DNA of 64,000 nt, from assembly GCA_964619675.1 (NCBI GenBank), contig CAZUEO010000002.1, forward strand, positions 62,001-126,000, in the 5' to 3' direction. The notes under the pieces are model-generated. The model was not told where the DNA came from. It worked only from the letters and a program-made list of their open reading frames with translations, and ran no database searches. This DNA is from JAPLMW01 sp964619675 (lineage in GTDB: Bacteria; Planctomycetota; Phycisphaerae; Sedimentisphaerales; UBA12454). Of the stretch, positions 1 through 8,227 are shown piece after piece. The position numbers and the translations under genes were made by a program. Position 1 is the stretch's first letter, and every line of letters starts with the position of its first letter.

Positions 1-679
1 TTGCAAGTGTGCAAACAGCCAAAGCAGCGACAAAAACCCACATAAAGCGCTTATGCTGCGTATTTAAGATGTATTTGAGGTACCTGTCGGACGCTGAAAA
101 AGTCCTGCTTAACTGAATTATGCTGTCGGTTTGACCTTCAACATTGTCTTTTAATTTATCAGTTATGCTGTTAAATTTTGCAAAGCCCGCGGCAAGCTGG
201 GCATCGACATCGGCGCCTGCAGCGAGCTGAACCGCCATTTCCGAAATCGCATTGGTCTGTTTTTCTGCAGCGGCAGGAATCTTTTCAATCGTCTCGACAA
301 ACTGCTGATTTTTAACCGCCTGCGCCTTTAGCTGCTCGACAAGCACATCAATAACGACCTCTTGATTTTTCAAACTTTCGGGAAAATTCTGCAAAAATTT
401 CGGTAATTCATCTATCCGCTCTATAAGCTGCTCGTTCTGTTTAATCTGGCGGTCGATGTTTTCATTTATGCCGCCAAGCTTTTCGACGAGCTGCTCAAAC
501 GAATTCTGGAGCGTTTGGATTGCTTCAACGCGGTCGATAGATTCGTTCCTGCGCAGGATAGCGCCGCTGGAATCGAGCGGTTTTCCGGAAACCGCCCTTT
601 TTCGTAAAGGCTCATACAGGCTTTCTTTCCTCGCCGAAAACCATTTGCCTGTCCTTGAAATAAACTCCCTTATCGCCAT
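1..679 (-). CDS. Membrane-anchored coiled-coil protein, C-terminus cut by window edge
   Basis: An open frame runs on the minus strand from ATG at 679 to the window edge (226 codons, no stop). The first 200 residues are hydrophilic and rich in Glu, Gln, Lys and Asn (for example ENIDRQIKQNEQLIERIDEL), which suggests a long coiled coil. Around residue 210 a basic patch (QHKRF) leads into a hydrophobic stretch, MWVFVAALAVCTLA, that looks like a membrane segment. It resembles the general build of chemotaxis-like or scaffolding membrane proteins, but I recognise no family. It is divergent from the FAH-family gene at 772, with 92 bases between them for promoters. Function unknown. Confidence 0.75.
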   Translation of the reverse strand, partial: MAIREFISRTGKWFSARKESLYEPLRKRAVSGKPLDSSGAILRRNESIDRVEAIQTLQNSFEQLVEKLGGINENIDRQIKQNEQLIERIDELPKFLQNFPESLKNQEVVIDVLVEQLKAQAVKNQQFVETIEKIPAAAEKQTNAISEMAVQLAAGADVDAQLAAGFAKFNSITDKLKDNVEGQTDSIIQLSRTFSASDRYLKYILNTQHKRFMWVFVAALAVCTLA

Positions 680-771
680 AACTCTTCCATTAAGCTGATA
701 TATTCAGTATAATTACTCATAAATTCCGTGAAAGCAAGAAAAAAAGCGTAAAATCAGGCTAAATTAAAAAG

Positions 772-1692
772 ATGAAACTGGTTACGTTTAAAAGAGATAC
801 GAAAATTTCCTGCGGCGCACTGACCGATAGCGGTATTGTGGATTTGACAGGCGATTTTCAGAGCGCAAAACAAATAATCGCAGGCGGTAATGAAAGTATC
901 AGAAAAATTCAAACTGTTGTTAATAAATGTACAAAATTTATAGACCCGACAAGTATAGAGCTGCTGGCGCCTATTCTGCGGCCGGGCAAAATTCTCGCCC
1001 TTGCAGGCAATTACGCAAAACACATCGTCGAGGCGGGCCTGAAACTGGGTCTGAGCCGGTCACCTCGAAAAACTACAGTGCCTCGTCCTTTTCTTAAACC
1101 AAATACAGTAATAAATCATCCGAATAGCATTATCCCCTGGCCGGTTTACAGCAGCCAAATCGATTATGAAATCGAGCTTGCCGTTGTCATCGGCAAAACT
1201 GCAAAATGTGTGAGCCCGCAAAAAGCAAAGGAAGTAATCGCCGGCTACACAATTGCAAATGATGTCTCCGCCAGAAGCGTAACCTTCAAACAGGCAAGAG
1301 CGAAAAGACCTTGGGATGAATTTTACGACTGGCTAAACGGCAAATGGGCCGACGGCTTTTTGCCCCTCGGCCCCTGTATGGTTACCGATAATGAAATTCA
1401 AAACCCGCAAAACCTGCAAATGACCTTAAAAGTCAACGGCGAAATCCGTCAGAATGCAAATACTTCAGATATGATTTTCAGCGTTTACGAGACAGTGTCG
1501 TTTTTAAGTTATATGATGACGCTTGAGCCTGCCGATTTAATTGCAACAGGAACACCGCAAGGCGTGGCAATGGCGACGGGAAATTTCCTGAAGGCAGGCG
1601 ATAAAATCGAATGCACAATTGAAAAAATCGGCACTCTTACAAACACTCTCGGCGCCGAACCGGAAAACTTTTACGAACCGCTGGCAAAATAA
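772..1692 (+). CDS. Fumarylacetoacetate hydrolase family protein
   Basis: A 306-residue protein of the FAH superfamily, whose members are metal-dependent enzymes that hydrolyse acylpyruvates or isomerise/decarboxylate related 2-oxo acids. Visible family motifs are PGKILALAGNYAKH near residue 70, the metal-binding DYEIELAVVIGK (Glu-x-Glu) near 128, GYTIANDVSAR near 160, and DLIATGTPQGVA near 250, in the usual order and at the usual length. The substrate cannot be read from the sequence; acylpyruvase, ulosonate-type hydratase or decarboxylase activities are all found in this family. It converges on rpoD with only 7 bases between the two stop codons and no clear terminator hairpin. Confidence 0.9.
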   Translation: MKLVTFKRDTKISCGALTDSGIVDLTGDFQSAKQIIAGGNESIRKIQTVVNKCTKFIDPTSIELLAPILRPGKILALAGNYAKHIVEAGLKLGLSRSPRKTTVPRPFLKPNTVINHPNSIIPWPVYSSQIDYEIELAVVIGKTAKCVSPQKAKEVIAGYTIANDVSARSVTFKQARAKRPWDEFYDWLNGKWADGFLPLGPCMVTDNEIQNPQNLQMTLKVNGEIRQNANTSDMIFSVYETVSFLSYMMTLEPADLIATGTPQGVAMATGNFLKAGDKIECTIEKIGTLTNTLGAEPENFYEPLAK

Positions 1693-1699
1693 TTTCGCA

Positions 1700-3544
1700 T
1701 TACGACGGTACGGCAGTCTTATTCTGGTCCATAAATCCTTCGAGCCGTCTGCATCTTACGGGGTGCTGAAGTTTTCGTATTGCCTTTGCCTCGACCTGTC
1801 TTACCCGCTCTCTGGTAACTTTGAAAATCCTGCCGACCTCTTCGAGCGTGTAGGTGTAACCGTCGCCAAGACCGTATCGCAGCTTGATAATCTCGCGCTC
1901 ACGGTAGGTTAGTGTCTTTAAAATCTCGTCAATCCGTTCTTTGAGCATTCCATGCGTTGCGGACTGCACCGGTGATTCAGCCGTTTCATCCTCAATGAAA
2001 TCGCCGAAGTAGCTGTCTTCGCTTTCGCCTATCGGCCTGTCAAGGCTTATCGGATGTTTTGAAATCTTCAGGACTCGCCTCGCCTCCGAAACGCTCAGAT
2101 GGGTTTCTGCGGCAATCTCTTCAATCGTAGGCTCTCTGCCCAGCTTCTGCATAAGCTCTTTGCTTACCAGCCGCAGCTTGCTCATCGTTTCAATCATATG
2201 CACCGGAATTCTGATAGTCCGCGCATGGTCTGCGATAGCTCTGGTTATAGCCTGTCTTATCCACCAGGTTGCATAAGTGCTGAACTTGTAACCTCTGCGG
2301 TATTCGTATTTATCGACCGCGCGCATCAGGCCGGTATTGCCCTCCTGAATTATGTCGAGAAAGCTCAGTCCCCTGTTGCGGTACTTTTTTGCGATTGACA
2401 CTACAAGTCTTAAATTGCCGCTCGAAAGCAGTCTCTTTGTCTCTTCGTACTGTGCAAAAACCGCTCGCACGGCACGCAAACGCTTTTCAAGCTGCTCGGG
2501 CGTTTCGAGCCCCATTTCCTGCATGCCGTTGAACTCCTGTTTCATATCATCGATATCTTCCTGGATGTAATCGGCAGTCGGTCCTGTTGTTATGTATTGC
2601 TCAAGCTGCCGCATCTTGGATAGAATTCCCTCAAGCTTTTTCATCATAGGCTGTATTCTGCTTGTTCGCAGGCTCAGTTCCTCAAGCAGGGTGGCGACTT
2701 TTCGGCGGTTCCGCCGAAGCTGCTTGGTCATTTTTTTGTTCGTTGTCTCGTCCCGCTCCTTTAGAAAATCCGCAAAAAGTTTCACATTATTGGCAAGCAG
2801 CTTATTGACTGTCTTCATATTTTCAGGCAGCCTGCTCCTGACGACGGAGCGAACAAGATTTTCGGCGGTGCTTATCTTCATCGTCCTGTCGAACGGCAGC
2901 GACCCTTCACTTACCTGCTGCAGAATTTCAATTGCGTTGCGAGCAGAATAATCGCTCTCCAGCACCTTTCGCCGAAACGCCATTCGCGTAAGTTCAATCT
3001 TGCGCGCAAGCGATATTTCCTGCTCCCGCGTAAGCAGCGGTATTTCACCCATTTGCGTAAGATACATACGGACAGGGTCGTCTATTCTCCCGATGGTGCC
3101 CCCAAACAGCTCGGTCTCGAGTACCAGGTCTTCGCTTTCTTCTTCTGCCGCCTCCTCATCGACAAGTACATCATCATCAACATCGAAGGCATCTTCTTCC
3201 TCCCGCTGCTTTTCGAGCTCAGCCTCGTCGAGCAGGCTTATTCCCATTTCATCAAGGGTCATAATCAGGCTCTCGAGACGAGCCGGCGAAATCGACTCGT
3301 CCGGCAGCTCGTTATTCATTTCCTCGTAGGTTATATGGCCCTTCTTTTTTGCCTTTTCGATAATGAGCTTGATTTTTTCTTCAATAATGTCGCCTGATTT
3401 TTTGATCTGTCCCGCTGTCTGCGGCTGTTGCTGCCGGCTCTCTGTGGCCCCGGAAACTTCTGCAGCCGTGGTTTTCTTTTCCGCCCTTTTTACGGGTGAT
3501 TTAACGCTCTTTTTCGTTTTGCCTTCTGTTTTTTTCTTTGCCAC
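1700..3544 (-). CDS. rpoD: RNA polymerase primary sigma factor
   Basis: A 614-residue housekeeping sigma-70. The N-terminus is a Lys/Ala-rich tail followed by a region 1.1-like segment and an acidic stretch. Region 1.2 (DPVRMYLTQMGEIPLL) lies near residue 155. Region 2, from about residue 377, carries NLRLVVSIAKKY, DIIQEGN and the -10 recognition helix YATWWIRQAITRAI. Region 4, near 545-600, contains the helix-turn-helix TLEEVGRIFKVTRERVRQVEAKAIRKL. The long non-conserved segment between regions 1.2 and 2 is typical of group 1 sigma factors. It follows dnaG by 27 bases on the same strand, the classic macromolecular-synthesis pairing, so the two are probably co-transcribed. Confidence 0.97.
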   Translation of the reverse strand: MAKKKTEGKTKKSVKSPVKRAEKKTTAAEVSGATESRQQQPQTAGQIKKSGDIIEEKIKLIIEKAKKKGHITYEEMNNELPDESISPARLESLIMTLDEMGISLLDEAELEKQREEEDAFDVDDDVLVDEEAAEEESEDLVLETELFGGTIGRIDDPVRMYLTQMGEIPLLTREQEISLARKIELTRMAFRRKVLESDYSARNAIEILQQVSEGSLPFDRTMKISTAENLVRSVVRSRLPENMKTVNKLLANNVKLFADFLKERDETTNKKMTKQLRRNRRKVATLLEELSLRTSRIQPMMKKLEGILSKMRQLEQYITTGPTADYIQEDIDDMKQEFNGMQEMGLETPEQLEKRLRAVRAVFAQYEETKRLLSSGNLRLVVSIAKKYRNRGLSFLDIIQEGNTGLMRAVDKYEYRRGYKFSTYATWWIRQAITRAIADHARTIRIPVHMIETMSKLRLVSKELMQKLGREPTIEEIAAETHLSVSEARRVLKISKHPISLDRPIGESEDSYFGDFIEDETAESPVQSATHGMLKERIDEILKTLTYREREIIKLRYGLGDGYTYTLEEVGRIFKVTRERVRQVEAKAIRKLQHPVRCRRLEGFMDQNKTAVPS

Positions 3545-3571
3545 AAATATTTTCCCTGAAACTTCTAAAAA

Positions 3572-5353
3572 TTACAAATTCATAAGTCCCGGATTTCTCC
3601 TGTCCGGCTTTGCGCCGGCAGACGATATTTTCCTGAGATGCCGGTCATCCGTCACTTTTGCTCCCTGGCTGAGTTTTTTATTATTATATTCTTCAAGTGC
3701 ATTCATTGCCCCGCTCAGGCGGTTTTTGAGAGTTTCGATATCCTGGCCGTTATCGCTTAACCTGACTACAAGACTGGATACGTCCTTCGACTCAGTCTGC
3801 GCAAGCAGATTAGTCAGCGAAAACTCCGTATTCTCCGCCAGCGTCCCGGCAATAAGCTGCCACGTTTCTTTCAGCAAAGGCACGTCAAAATTATCGGCTC
3901 TGATTTTTTTCACAGCCGATTCAAAAAGACGAGGCTCGTTTAAAATCACTTCTATTATCTCTTCCTGTGCTTTTTGGCCGAAGCCGCTCGATTCAATCTT
4001 TGAAACCTTTGCGTTATCGACTGTGTTTATTATAGTCCTGCCCGATGAAATGCTGCGTCTCTGGATCTCTCTCCTTATATCTTCAGGCCGAATCTGCAGT
4101 ATCCGTGACAATCTGTTGATTATCAGGCCCTGAGTTATCGCGTCAACCGTTCCGCCTGCCATCGCCATTGAAATCGTCCGCAAAAATTCTTCTATGGCCT
4201 GCCGCCTTTCAGTCAGGTTGTCGCTTTTTGCGAATTTTTCCGAAAGCCTGTTCCAGCGGTACTGCATAACGTCGATTGCTTTTTCGATAAGCTTTTTAAA
4301 GGCCTCGCCGCCTGCCGACAGCACAAAATCGCATGGGTCCTTGCCCTGCGGCACAGCCGCGACTCGAATATCAATCCTTTCAGCCAGGCATATTTCCAGC
4401 GCCCTTTCTGCCGCCGTCGCTCCTGCCGCGTCGCTGTCAAAAATCAATACGATGCCCTTTGCGAATCTTCGCAGCAGCCGGGCGTGTCCTGCCGTTAAGC
4501 TTGTGCCGAGTGTCGCAACGACATTTTTGCACCCGGCCTGATGCGCCATAATCACATCCGTATAACCCTCAACAATAACCGCTGTCCCGCTTGAGACGAT
4601 TTGGTGCCTTGCCTTGTCAAGCCCGTAAACGCATCTGCTCTTATCAAAAAGAATCGTCGCAGGCGAATTCATATACTTAGCAGGGTCGTCGCCCAGCGTC
4701 CTGCCTCCGAACCCAATCACTCTCGAAGAAGCGTCTATAATCGGAAACATAAGCCTGTTGCGGAACTTGTCATAATAACCCCCCTCGCCCTTGACAATCA
4801 AACCCGCCGCAAGCATTAGCTTTTCGGATATCTTCTGTTTTTTTGCGGCATTTAAAAAATCGCCCCACAGTTCAGACGCAAATCCCAATGAAAATTCCTC
4901 AGATGTCTTTTCTGTTATCTGCCGACTGTTTATATACTCGCGACACTTGTCTCCCATCGGCCCAAGCAGATTCTTTCGCCAGAATTTTGCTGCCCAGCGG
5001 TTGACTTTTTCTATGTCGGCGGGGTCGATATCGGAGTCTATGCCGTCTGACGTCTGTTTTGTGACGTTGATTTTTATTCCTGCCCTCGCGGCAAGTCTCT
5101 CGACTGCCCGCATAAAACTCAAGCCCTCGCGCATCTGAACGAATTTGATTACATCACCGCCGGCGCTGCACGCGAAGCATTTGAATATCTGCTTGTCAGG
5201 GTTGACATACATACTCGGCTTATGGTCATCGTGAAACGGGCACAAACCCACCATTTCCCTGCCTTTGCGGACGAGATTGACGTGCTCAGAAATAATATCT
5301 ACTATATTATTCGCCTGCTGGACGCGATTGATTATTCCGTGCTCGATTCTCAT
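3572..5353 (-). CDS. dnaG: DNA primase
   Basis: A 593-residue primase that makes RNA primers at the replication fork. The CHC2 zinc-binding domain is intact, with Cys38, His41, Cys59 and Cys62. The RNA polymerase core follows, with the TOPRIM motifs VIVEGYTDVI near residue 260 and DSDAAG near 308. The C-terminal third has weak similarity to the helicase-binding domain, which is poorly conserved between phyla. The protein starts MRIEHGIINRV, like other DnaG proteins. It precedes rpoD on the minus strand, 27 bases away. The 435 bases upstream hold no clear gene on this strand. Confidence 0.96.
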   Translation of the reverse strand: MRIEHGIINRVQQANNIVDIISEHVNLVRKGREMVGLCPFHDDHKPSMYVNPDKQIFKCFACSAGGDVIKFVQMREGLSFMRAVERLAARAGIKINVTKQTSDGIDSDIDPADIEKVNRWAAKFWRKNLLGPMGDKCREYINSRQITEKTSEEFSLGFASELWGDFLNAAKKQKISEKLMLAAGLIVKGEGGYYDKFRNRLMFPIIDASSRVIGFGGRTLGDDPAKYMNSPATILFDKSRCVYGLDKARHQIVSSGTAVIVEGYTDVIMAHQAGCKNVVATLGTSLTAGHARLLRRFAKGIVLIFDSDAAGATAAERALEICLAERIDIRVAAVPQGKDPCDFVLSAGGEAFKKLIEKAIDVMQYRWNRLSEKFAKSDNLTERRQAIEEFLRTISMAMAGGTVDAITQGLIINRLSRILQIRPEDIRREIQRRSISSGRTIINTVDNAKVSKIESSGFGQKAQEEIIEVILNEPRLFESAVKKIRADNFDVPLLKETWQLIAGTLAENTEFSLTNLLAQTESKDVSSLVVRLSDNGQDIETLKNRLSGAMNALEEYNNKKLSQGAKVTDDRHLRKISSAGAKPDRRNPGLMNL

Positions 5354-5534
5354 TTATTAAAAAACCATCCCTGACAAAACGGAAGATAAGAATAAGGAAT
5401 TCTACAAATTGAAAAGGTGTATAAGTATATGCACTGATACCCTAAAAAGTCAAGTGCCTGCCATAAACCCCTTTTTCAGCAGTACTAATGCAGGTTTGAC
5501 CCTAATCTGACACCTGGTCAGATGAGAAAAAATT

Positions 5535-5569
5535 GAAGATTGCAGAATGAAAAATGAAGATTGAGATTA
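5535..5569. repeat. Heptamer tandem array (GAAGATT type)
   Basis: Five consecutive 7-bp units read GAAGATT, GCAGAAT, GAAAAAT, GAAGATT, GAGATTA. The array at 5605-5639 is its inverted counterpart, 35 bases downstream. Confidence 0.75.
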
Positions 5570-5604
5570 GCTTGAAAGCTAATAAAGGTAAAACAAGTAT
5601 AATA

Positions 5605-5639
5605 AATCTTCAATTTTAAATCTTAAATCTTTAATCCTT
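5605..5639. repeat. Heptamer tandem array (AATCTTC type)
   Basis: Five consecutive 7-bp units read AATCTTC, AATTTTA, AATCTTA, AATCTTT, AATCCTT. This is the reverse-complement type of the array at 5535-5569, so the two could pair as long imperfect hairpin arms. Confidence 0.75.
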
Positions 5640-5710
5640 CAGTCCCATATAATCTGCCGTGGTTTTCAATAGGATAGGGTTTTGGGGAAATTAAAAAAAT
5701 TTTCTATTTT

Positions 5711-5725
5711 GTTCGGTTTTTGTTA
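5711..5725 (+). promoter_or_regulatory. Possible LexA operator-like site
   Basis: GTTC, seven bases, then GTTA lies 64 bases before the ORF that precedes lexA. It resembles the direct-repeat GTTC-N7-GTTC SOS box of alphaproteobacteria with one mismatch. The operator used by planctomycete LexA is not known to me, so this is a weak call based on position and form only. Confidence 0.25.
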
Positions 5726-5788
5726 GGGTTCTTTGCGGTCATTTGCCGATAACATCTCTTGCCGAAAAAAAAAGAATGGAAGTAAAAA

Positions 5789-6280
5789 ATGGACAAATTT
5801 AATAGTTTTTATAACGAAGACATACCGGTTTGCAGATTCGGCCCGGGCGGCGATTTCATCCGGGACTGGCCGATTAAAACAACAAAAAGCTCTCACAAAC
5901 CCATCGGCTCTATACTTGCCGCGATTGCCAGGATTATTGACGCTGCGATAACATCACAACTGCTGCAGGACCCGGTAGTGGAAAAAATCAACCTGGCCGT
6001 AAACGGCGGCCGGTTACAAACTGATATGGAGGACAAACTTGATAAAATCCAGTCAGATAAATCTTACGCCTCGCCAGCTTCAGGTGCTCAAGCTTGTGGA
6101 AAACTATCAGAAGAGCCGATGTTATTCGATAACGCTCCAGGAGCTGGCAGCATCGCTGGGCACAAGCAGAACCACGGCGTTCGAGCACATCGCAGGCCTA
6201 AAAGAAAAAGGCCTGCTTTCTGCCAGTCCCGGCAGGGCTCGCTCTTTGAGCCTTACCCGGCAAGCTCAAAGGTTGCTTAA
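5789..6280 (+). CDS. Hypothetical protein overlapping the start of lexA
   Basis: A 163-codon frame begins at ATG 5789 with GGAAG at 5778-5782, a well-placed ribosome-binding site. The first ~85 codons use GGC, CCG, ATC and GCC like neighbouring genes and encode a soluble, unrecognised sequence (MDKFNSFYNEDIPVCRFGPG...). From 6039 onward the frame runs out of register over lexA for about 240 bases, and the product there becomes Arg/Ser/Pro-rich, as expected for a shadow frame. Either the protein really carries this tail, or an indel (real or an assembly error) has removed the natural stop; the next frame has stops at 6022 and 6040. Function unknown. Confidence 0.4.
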   Translation: MDKFNSFYNEDIPVCRFGPGGDFIRDWPIKTTKSSHKPIGSILAAIARIIDAAITSQLLQDPVVEKINLAVNGGRLQTDMEDKLDKIQSDKSYASPASGAQACGKLSEEPMLFDNAPGAGSIAGHKQNHGVRAHRRPKRKRPAFCQSRQGSLFEPYPASSKVA

Positions 6281-6674
6281 ACAGCATCCGGACGCAGATG
6301 AGCCCGATGGTATTGTCTTGCTCGGCAGGGTTGCGGCAGGGGCCCCGATAGAGGCGATAGAAAATATCGAGCATATCTCCCTGAAATCCGAATTTGGCTC
6401 AAACGAAGATACCTTTGCCCTGAAAGTCCAGGGCGATAGTATGACAGGCGACGCTATTTACGATGGCGATTATGTCGTCTGCAAAAAAGCACAAACCGCG
6501 CCAAACGGCAAAATCGTCGTGGCTATCACCGATAACGATAGTGCTACCATAAAAAGGTTTTACAGGGAGAATGACCAAATCCGCCTTGAGCCTTCAAACC
6601 CGGCTTATGAGCCGATTTACACACAAAACTGCCAAATTGCAGGCGTTGTTGTAGGTCTGATGAGGAAAATATAG
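6039..6674 (+). CDS. lexA: LexA repressor / S24 autopeptidase
   Basis: A 211-residue SOS repressor starting at TTG 6039. The start is supported by GGAGG at 6028-6032, six bases upstream. An N-terminal winged helix-turn-helix (residues 9-70, LTPRQLQVLKLVENY and LQELAASLGTSRTTAFEHIAGLKEKG) is followed by the self-cleavage site Ala100-Gly101 and the catalytic dyad Ser134 (QGDSM) and Lys172 (ATIKRF). All residues needed for RecA-stimulated self-cleavage are present. It would repress DNA-repair genes and probably its own promoter. The preceding ORF overlaps it out of frame by about 240 bases, which is unusual. Confidence 0.93.
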   Translation: MIKSSQINLTPRQLQVLKLVENYQKSRCYSITLQELAASLGTSRTTAFEHIAGLKEKGLLSASPGRARSLSLTRQAQRLLKQHPDADEPDGIVLLGRVAAGAPIEAIENIEHISLKSEFGSNEDTFALKVQGDSMTGDAIYDGDYVVCKKAQTAPNGKIVVAITDNDSATIKRFYRENDQIRLEPSNPAYEPIYTQNCQIAGVVVGLMRKI

Positions 6675-6684
6675 AATTTGCCGA

Positions 6685-7662
6685 TTATCGGCATCGGATG
6701 AGCTGATTGGGGTCGTACTGAATTTGAGGGGCTATTTCTTTCAGGTCATTTATAAAGCGTTTGCCATCGGTCCAGTAGCCTGCGGTGGGCTTCAACTGCC
6801 GGCACTTGGCCACAAAGTAGCTGTTAATGCAATTCATAAGCTGCTCGCGCAGATATTTGCTTACCATCGAAGCTAAACAGGCCGGCAGAAAAGTCGCATC
6901 GGCCTTGACAGTGAAATCAATCTTTACCGTTTTATAAGATGTGCTAAGCTGATAACTGCTGATACTACCGTTTTCATCAATAACTTTAAGCTCCATATCG
7001 GGAAACATTGTTCTTAACTGGCGGGTGTATTTTGTCCTGCCGCCCTGGCGGTCGATTACGAAATGGTAATTTCTGTGCTGTGTGCCTTTGATTATCTGGT
7101 CAATAAGGCTGCAAACCGCCATAAAAAGCACTGTCGATTTGTTGTTGACCTTGTCAATCATATCGTTATAAAAAGCCACATCGAAACAAAAGCTCTTGAG
7201 AGCCATAAGAGTCATTCTGCTTTTTTCAAGATTTTTGCCGAAAGCCCCTGCTGAAATAGCGATATCATCGTGATTGAATTTTATGCGATATTGAGAAAGG
7301 TCTTTGTGCCAGGGATACCGGGCCAGCCTGTTTTTGCAGTCGGGGCAGAGAACATCTATAAGTTCCGTTGCCGATGTCGGCGTTTTGCCGATGCAGCCGA
7401 GGCAGGAAAGCACTGTTTTTTCAAGAAATGCTATTCCTGTTGAGGGGGTATATGCTTTTTTGCTGTCGCAGATAAGGAGTCTGCCTGCAAGGTGTTTTTT
7501 ATTTGATGAGATGCTTTCGGAAAGAAGCTGCCATATATCGGATTGATTAGTGGTTGACGGTATGCTGAACCCTGCCGCCGAGACAACCAAAGGCCCTAAA
7601 ATCGGCCCCAGCCCCGCCTCGTCTATACCTACGACAACCGTATCAGTTAAAATCCCTTTCAC
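6685..7662 (-). CDS. RNase HII-like protein with zinc-ribbon insertion
   Basis: A 325-residue protein whose start, VVGIDEAGLGPILGPLVV (Asp14, Glu15), matches the first catalytic motif of RNase HII. ICDSKK near residue 65 matches the second, and FVIDRQGG near 200 and ADATFLPACLAS near 255 fit the later acidic motifs. It differs from standard RNase HII (about 200 residues) in three ways: it is longer, it carries four cysteines (Cys87, Cys90, Cys106, Cys109) that look like a zinc ribbon, and the usual DEAGRGP reads DEAGLGP. Nuclease activity is likely if the acidic residues superpose, but substrate preference may differ. It converges on lexA with a 10-base gap. Confidence 0.7.
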   Translation of the reverse strand: MKGILTDTVVVGIDEAGLGPILGPLVVSAAGFSIPSTTNQSDIWQLLSESISSNKKHLAGRLLICDSKKAYTPSTGIAFLEKTVLSCLGCIGKTPTSATELIDVLCPDCKNRLARYPWHKDLSQYRIKFNHDDIAISAGAFGKNLEKSRMTLMALKSFCFDVAFYNDMIDKVNNKSTVLFMAVCSLIDQIIKGTQHRNYHFVIDRQGGRTKYTRQLRTMFPDMELKVIDENGSISSYQLSTSYKTVKIDFTVKADATFLPACLASMVSKYLREQLMNCINSYFVAKCRQLKPTAGYWTDGKRFINDLKEIAPQIQYDPNQLIRCR

Positions 7663-7753
7663 CTTCTTTGCCCGACTCCTTTCAGTTCTTTATAATACTT
7701 TTTATTTATGCCGGGGCAAACAAAAATTCAAGGACAAATTCCCCATTTACCCT

Positions 7754-7759
7754 TATAAT
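7754..7759 (+). promoter_or_regulatory. Possible -10 element before the small membrane protein gene
   Basis: TATAAT lies 46 bases before the start codon at 7806. No good -35 hexamer is visible 17 bases upstream, so this is tentative. Confidence 0.3.
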
Positions 7760-7805
7760 CTACAATGCTACAATAAACATATAATTTTTTGAAAGGAGTC
7801 TTAAA

Positions 7806-8066
7806 ATGAAGCTTAGTGTAAAGGCTTTTGCGCTTGCCTGCGGGCTGACCTGGGGCCTGGGGCTTTTTCTTTTGACCTGGTGGATAATCCTCTTTGACGG
7901 CTCTATTCATGACATTACATTTCTCGGCAGGGTCTATCGCGGCTTTAGTATCACCCCTGCAGGTTCAGTCATAGGCCTGGCATGGGGCCTTGCTGACGGT
8001 GCAGTTGGCGGCGCGATATTTGCCTGGCTGTACAATTTGATTGCCGGCATCAGTCGGGAAAAATAA
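7806..8066 (+). CDS. Small holin-like membrane protein
   Basis: An 86-residue protein starting MKLSVKAFALACGLTWGLGLF, with a strong ribosome-binding site (AAGGAG, 7793-7798). Two hydrophobic segments span about residues 5-28 and 50-78; the second is Gly/Ala-rich (GLAWGLADGAVGGAIFAWLYNL). Very similar short proteins are widespread in bacterial genomes and are often labelled 'bacteriophage holin', but they usually occur outside prophages, and no phage genes are seen here. The function is unknown; a general membrane role is as likely as a lytic one. Confidence 0.8.
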   Translation: MKLSVKAFALACGLTWGLGLFLLTWWIILFDGSIHDITFLGRVYRGFSITPAGSVIGLAWGLADGAVGGAIFAWLYNLIAGISREK

Positions 8067-8227
8067 GTAAAACAGGTTCATCGTGCAGTATTCAGCCTGC
8101 CCCGGGTGCAGTTAAATGCTCTAAGCCGTATAATTTTCCGCTAAGGGATGCCTGATGGCACTTGACTGCACGCCCCAGCGGCAATATCATCTTGAATAAC
8201 AGGACCTTTATATTATCAGGTGGTGCT

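Larger units (their letters stand above)
5354..5788. other. Intergenic region between dnaG and the lexA cluster
   Basis: This stretch has no convincing coding frame. It must hold the divergent promoters of dnaG and of the ORF at 5789. It contains a perfect 7-bp stem, ATCTGAC (5505-5511) and GTCAGAT (5517-5523), and two heptamer arrays in inverted orientation (5535-5569 and 5605-5639). An AT-rich tract with a possible LexA-type half-site pair (5711-5725) lies near the 3' end. Confidence 0.6.

Noticed and set aside
7806..8066. Evidence of a prophage from the holin-like gene
   Set aside because: No phage structural, lysis or integrase genes are nearby, and this small protein family is common in non-phage settings.
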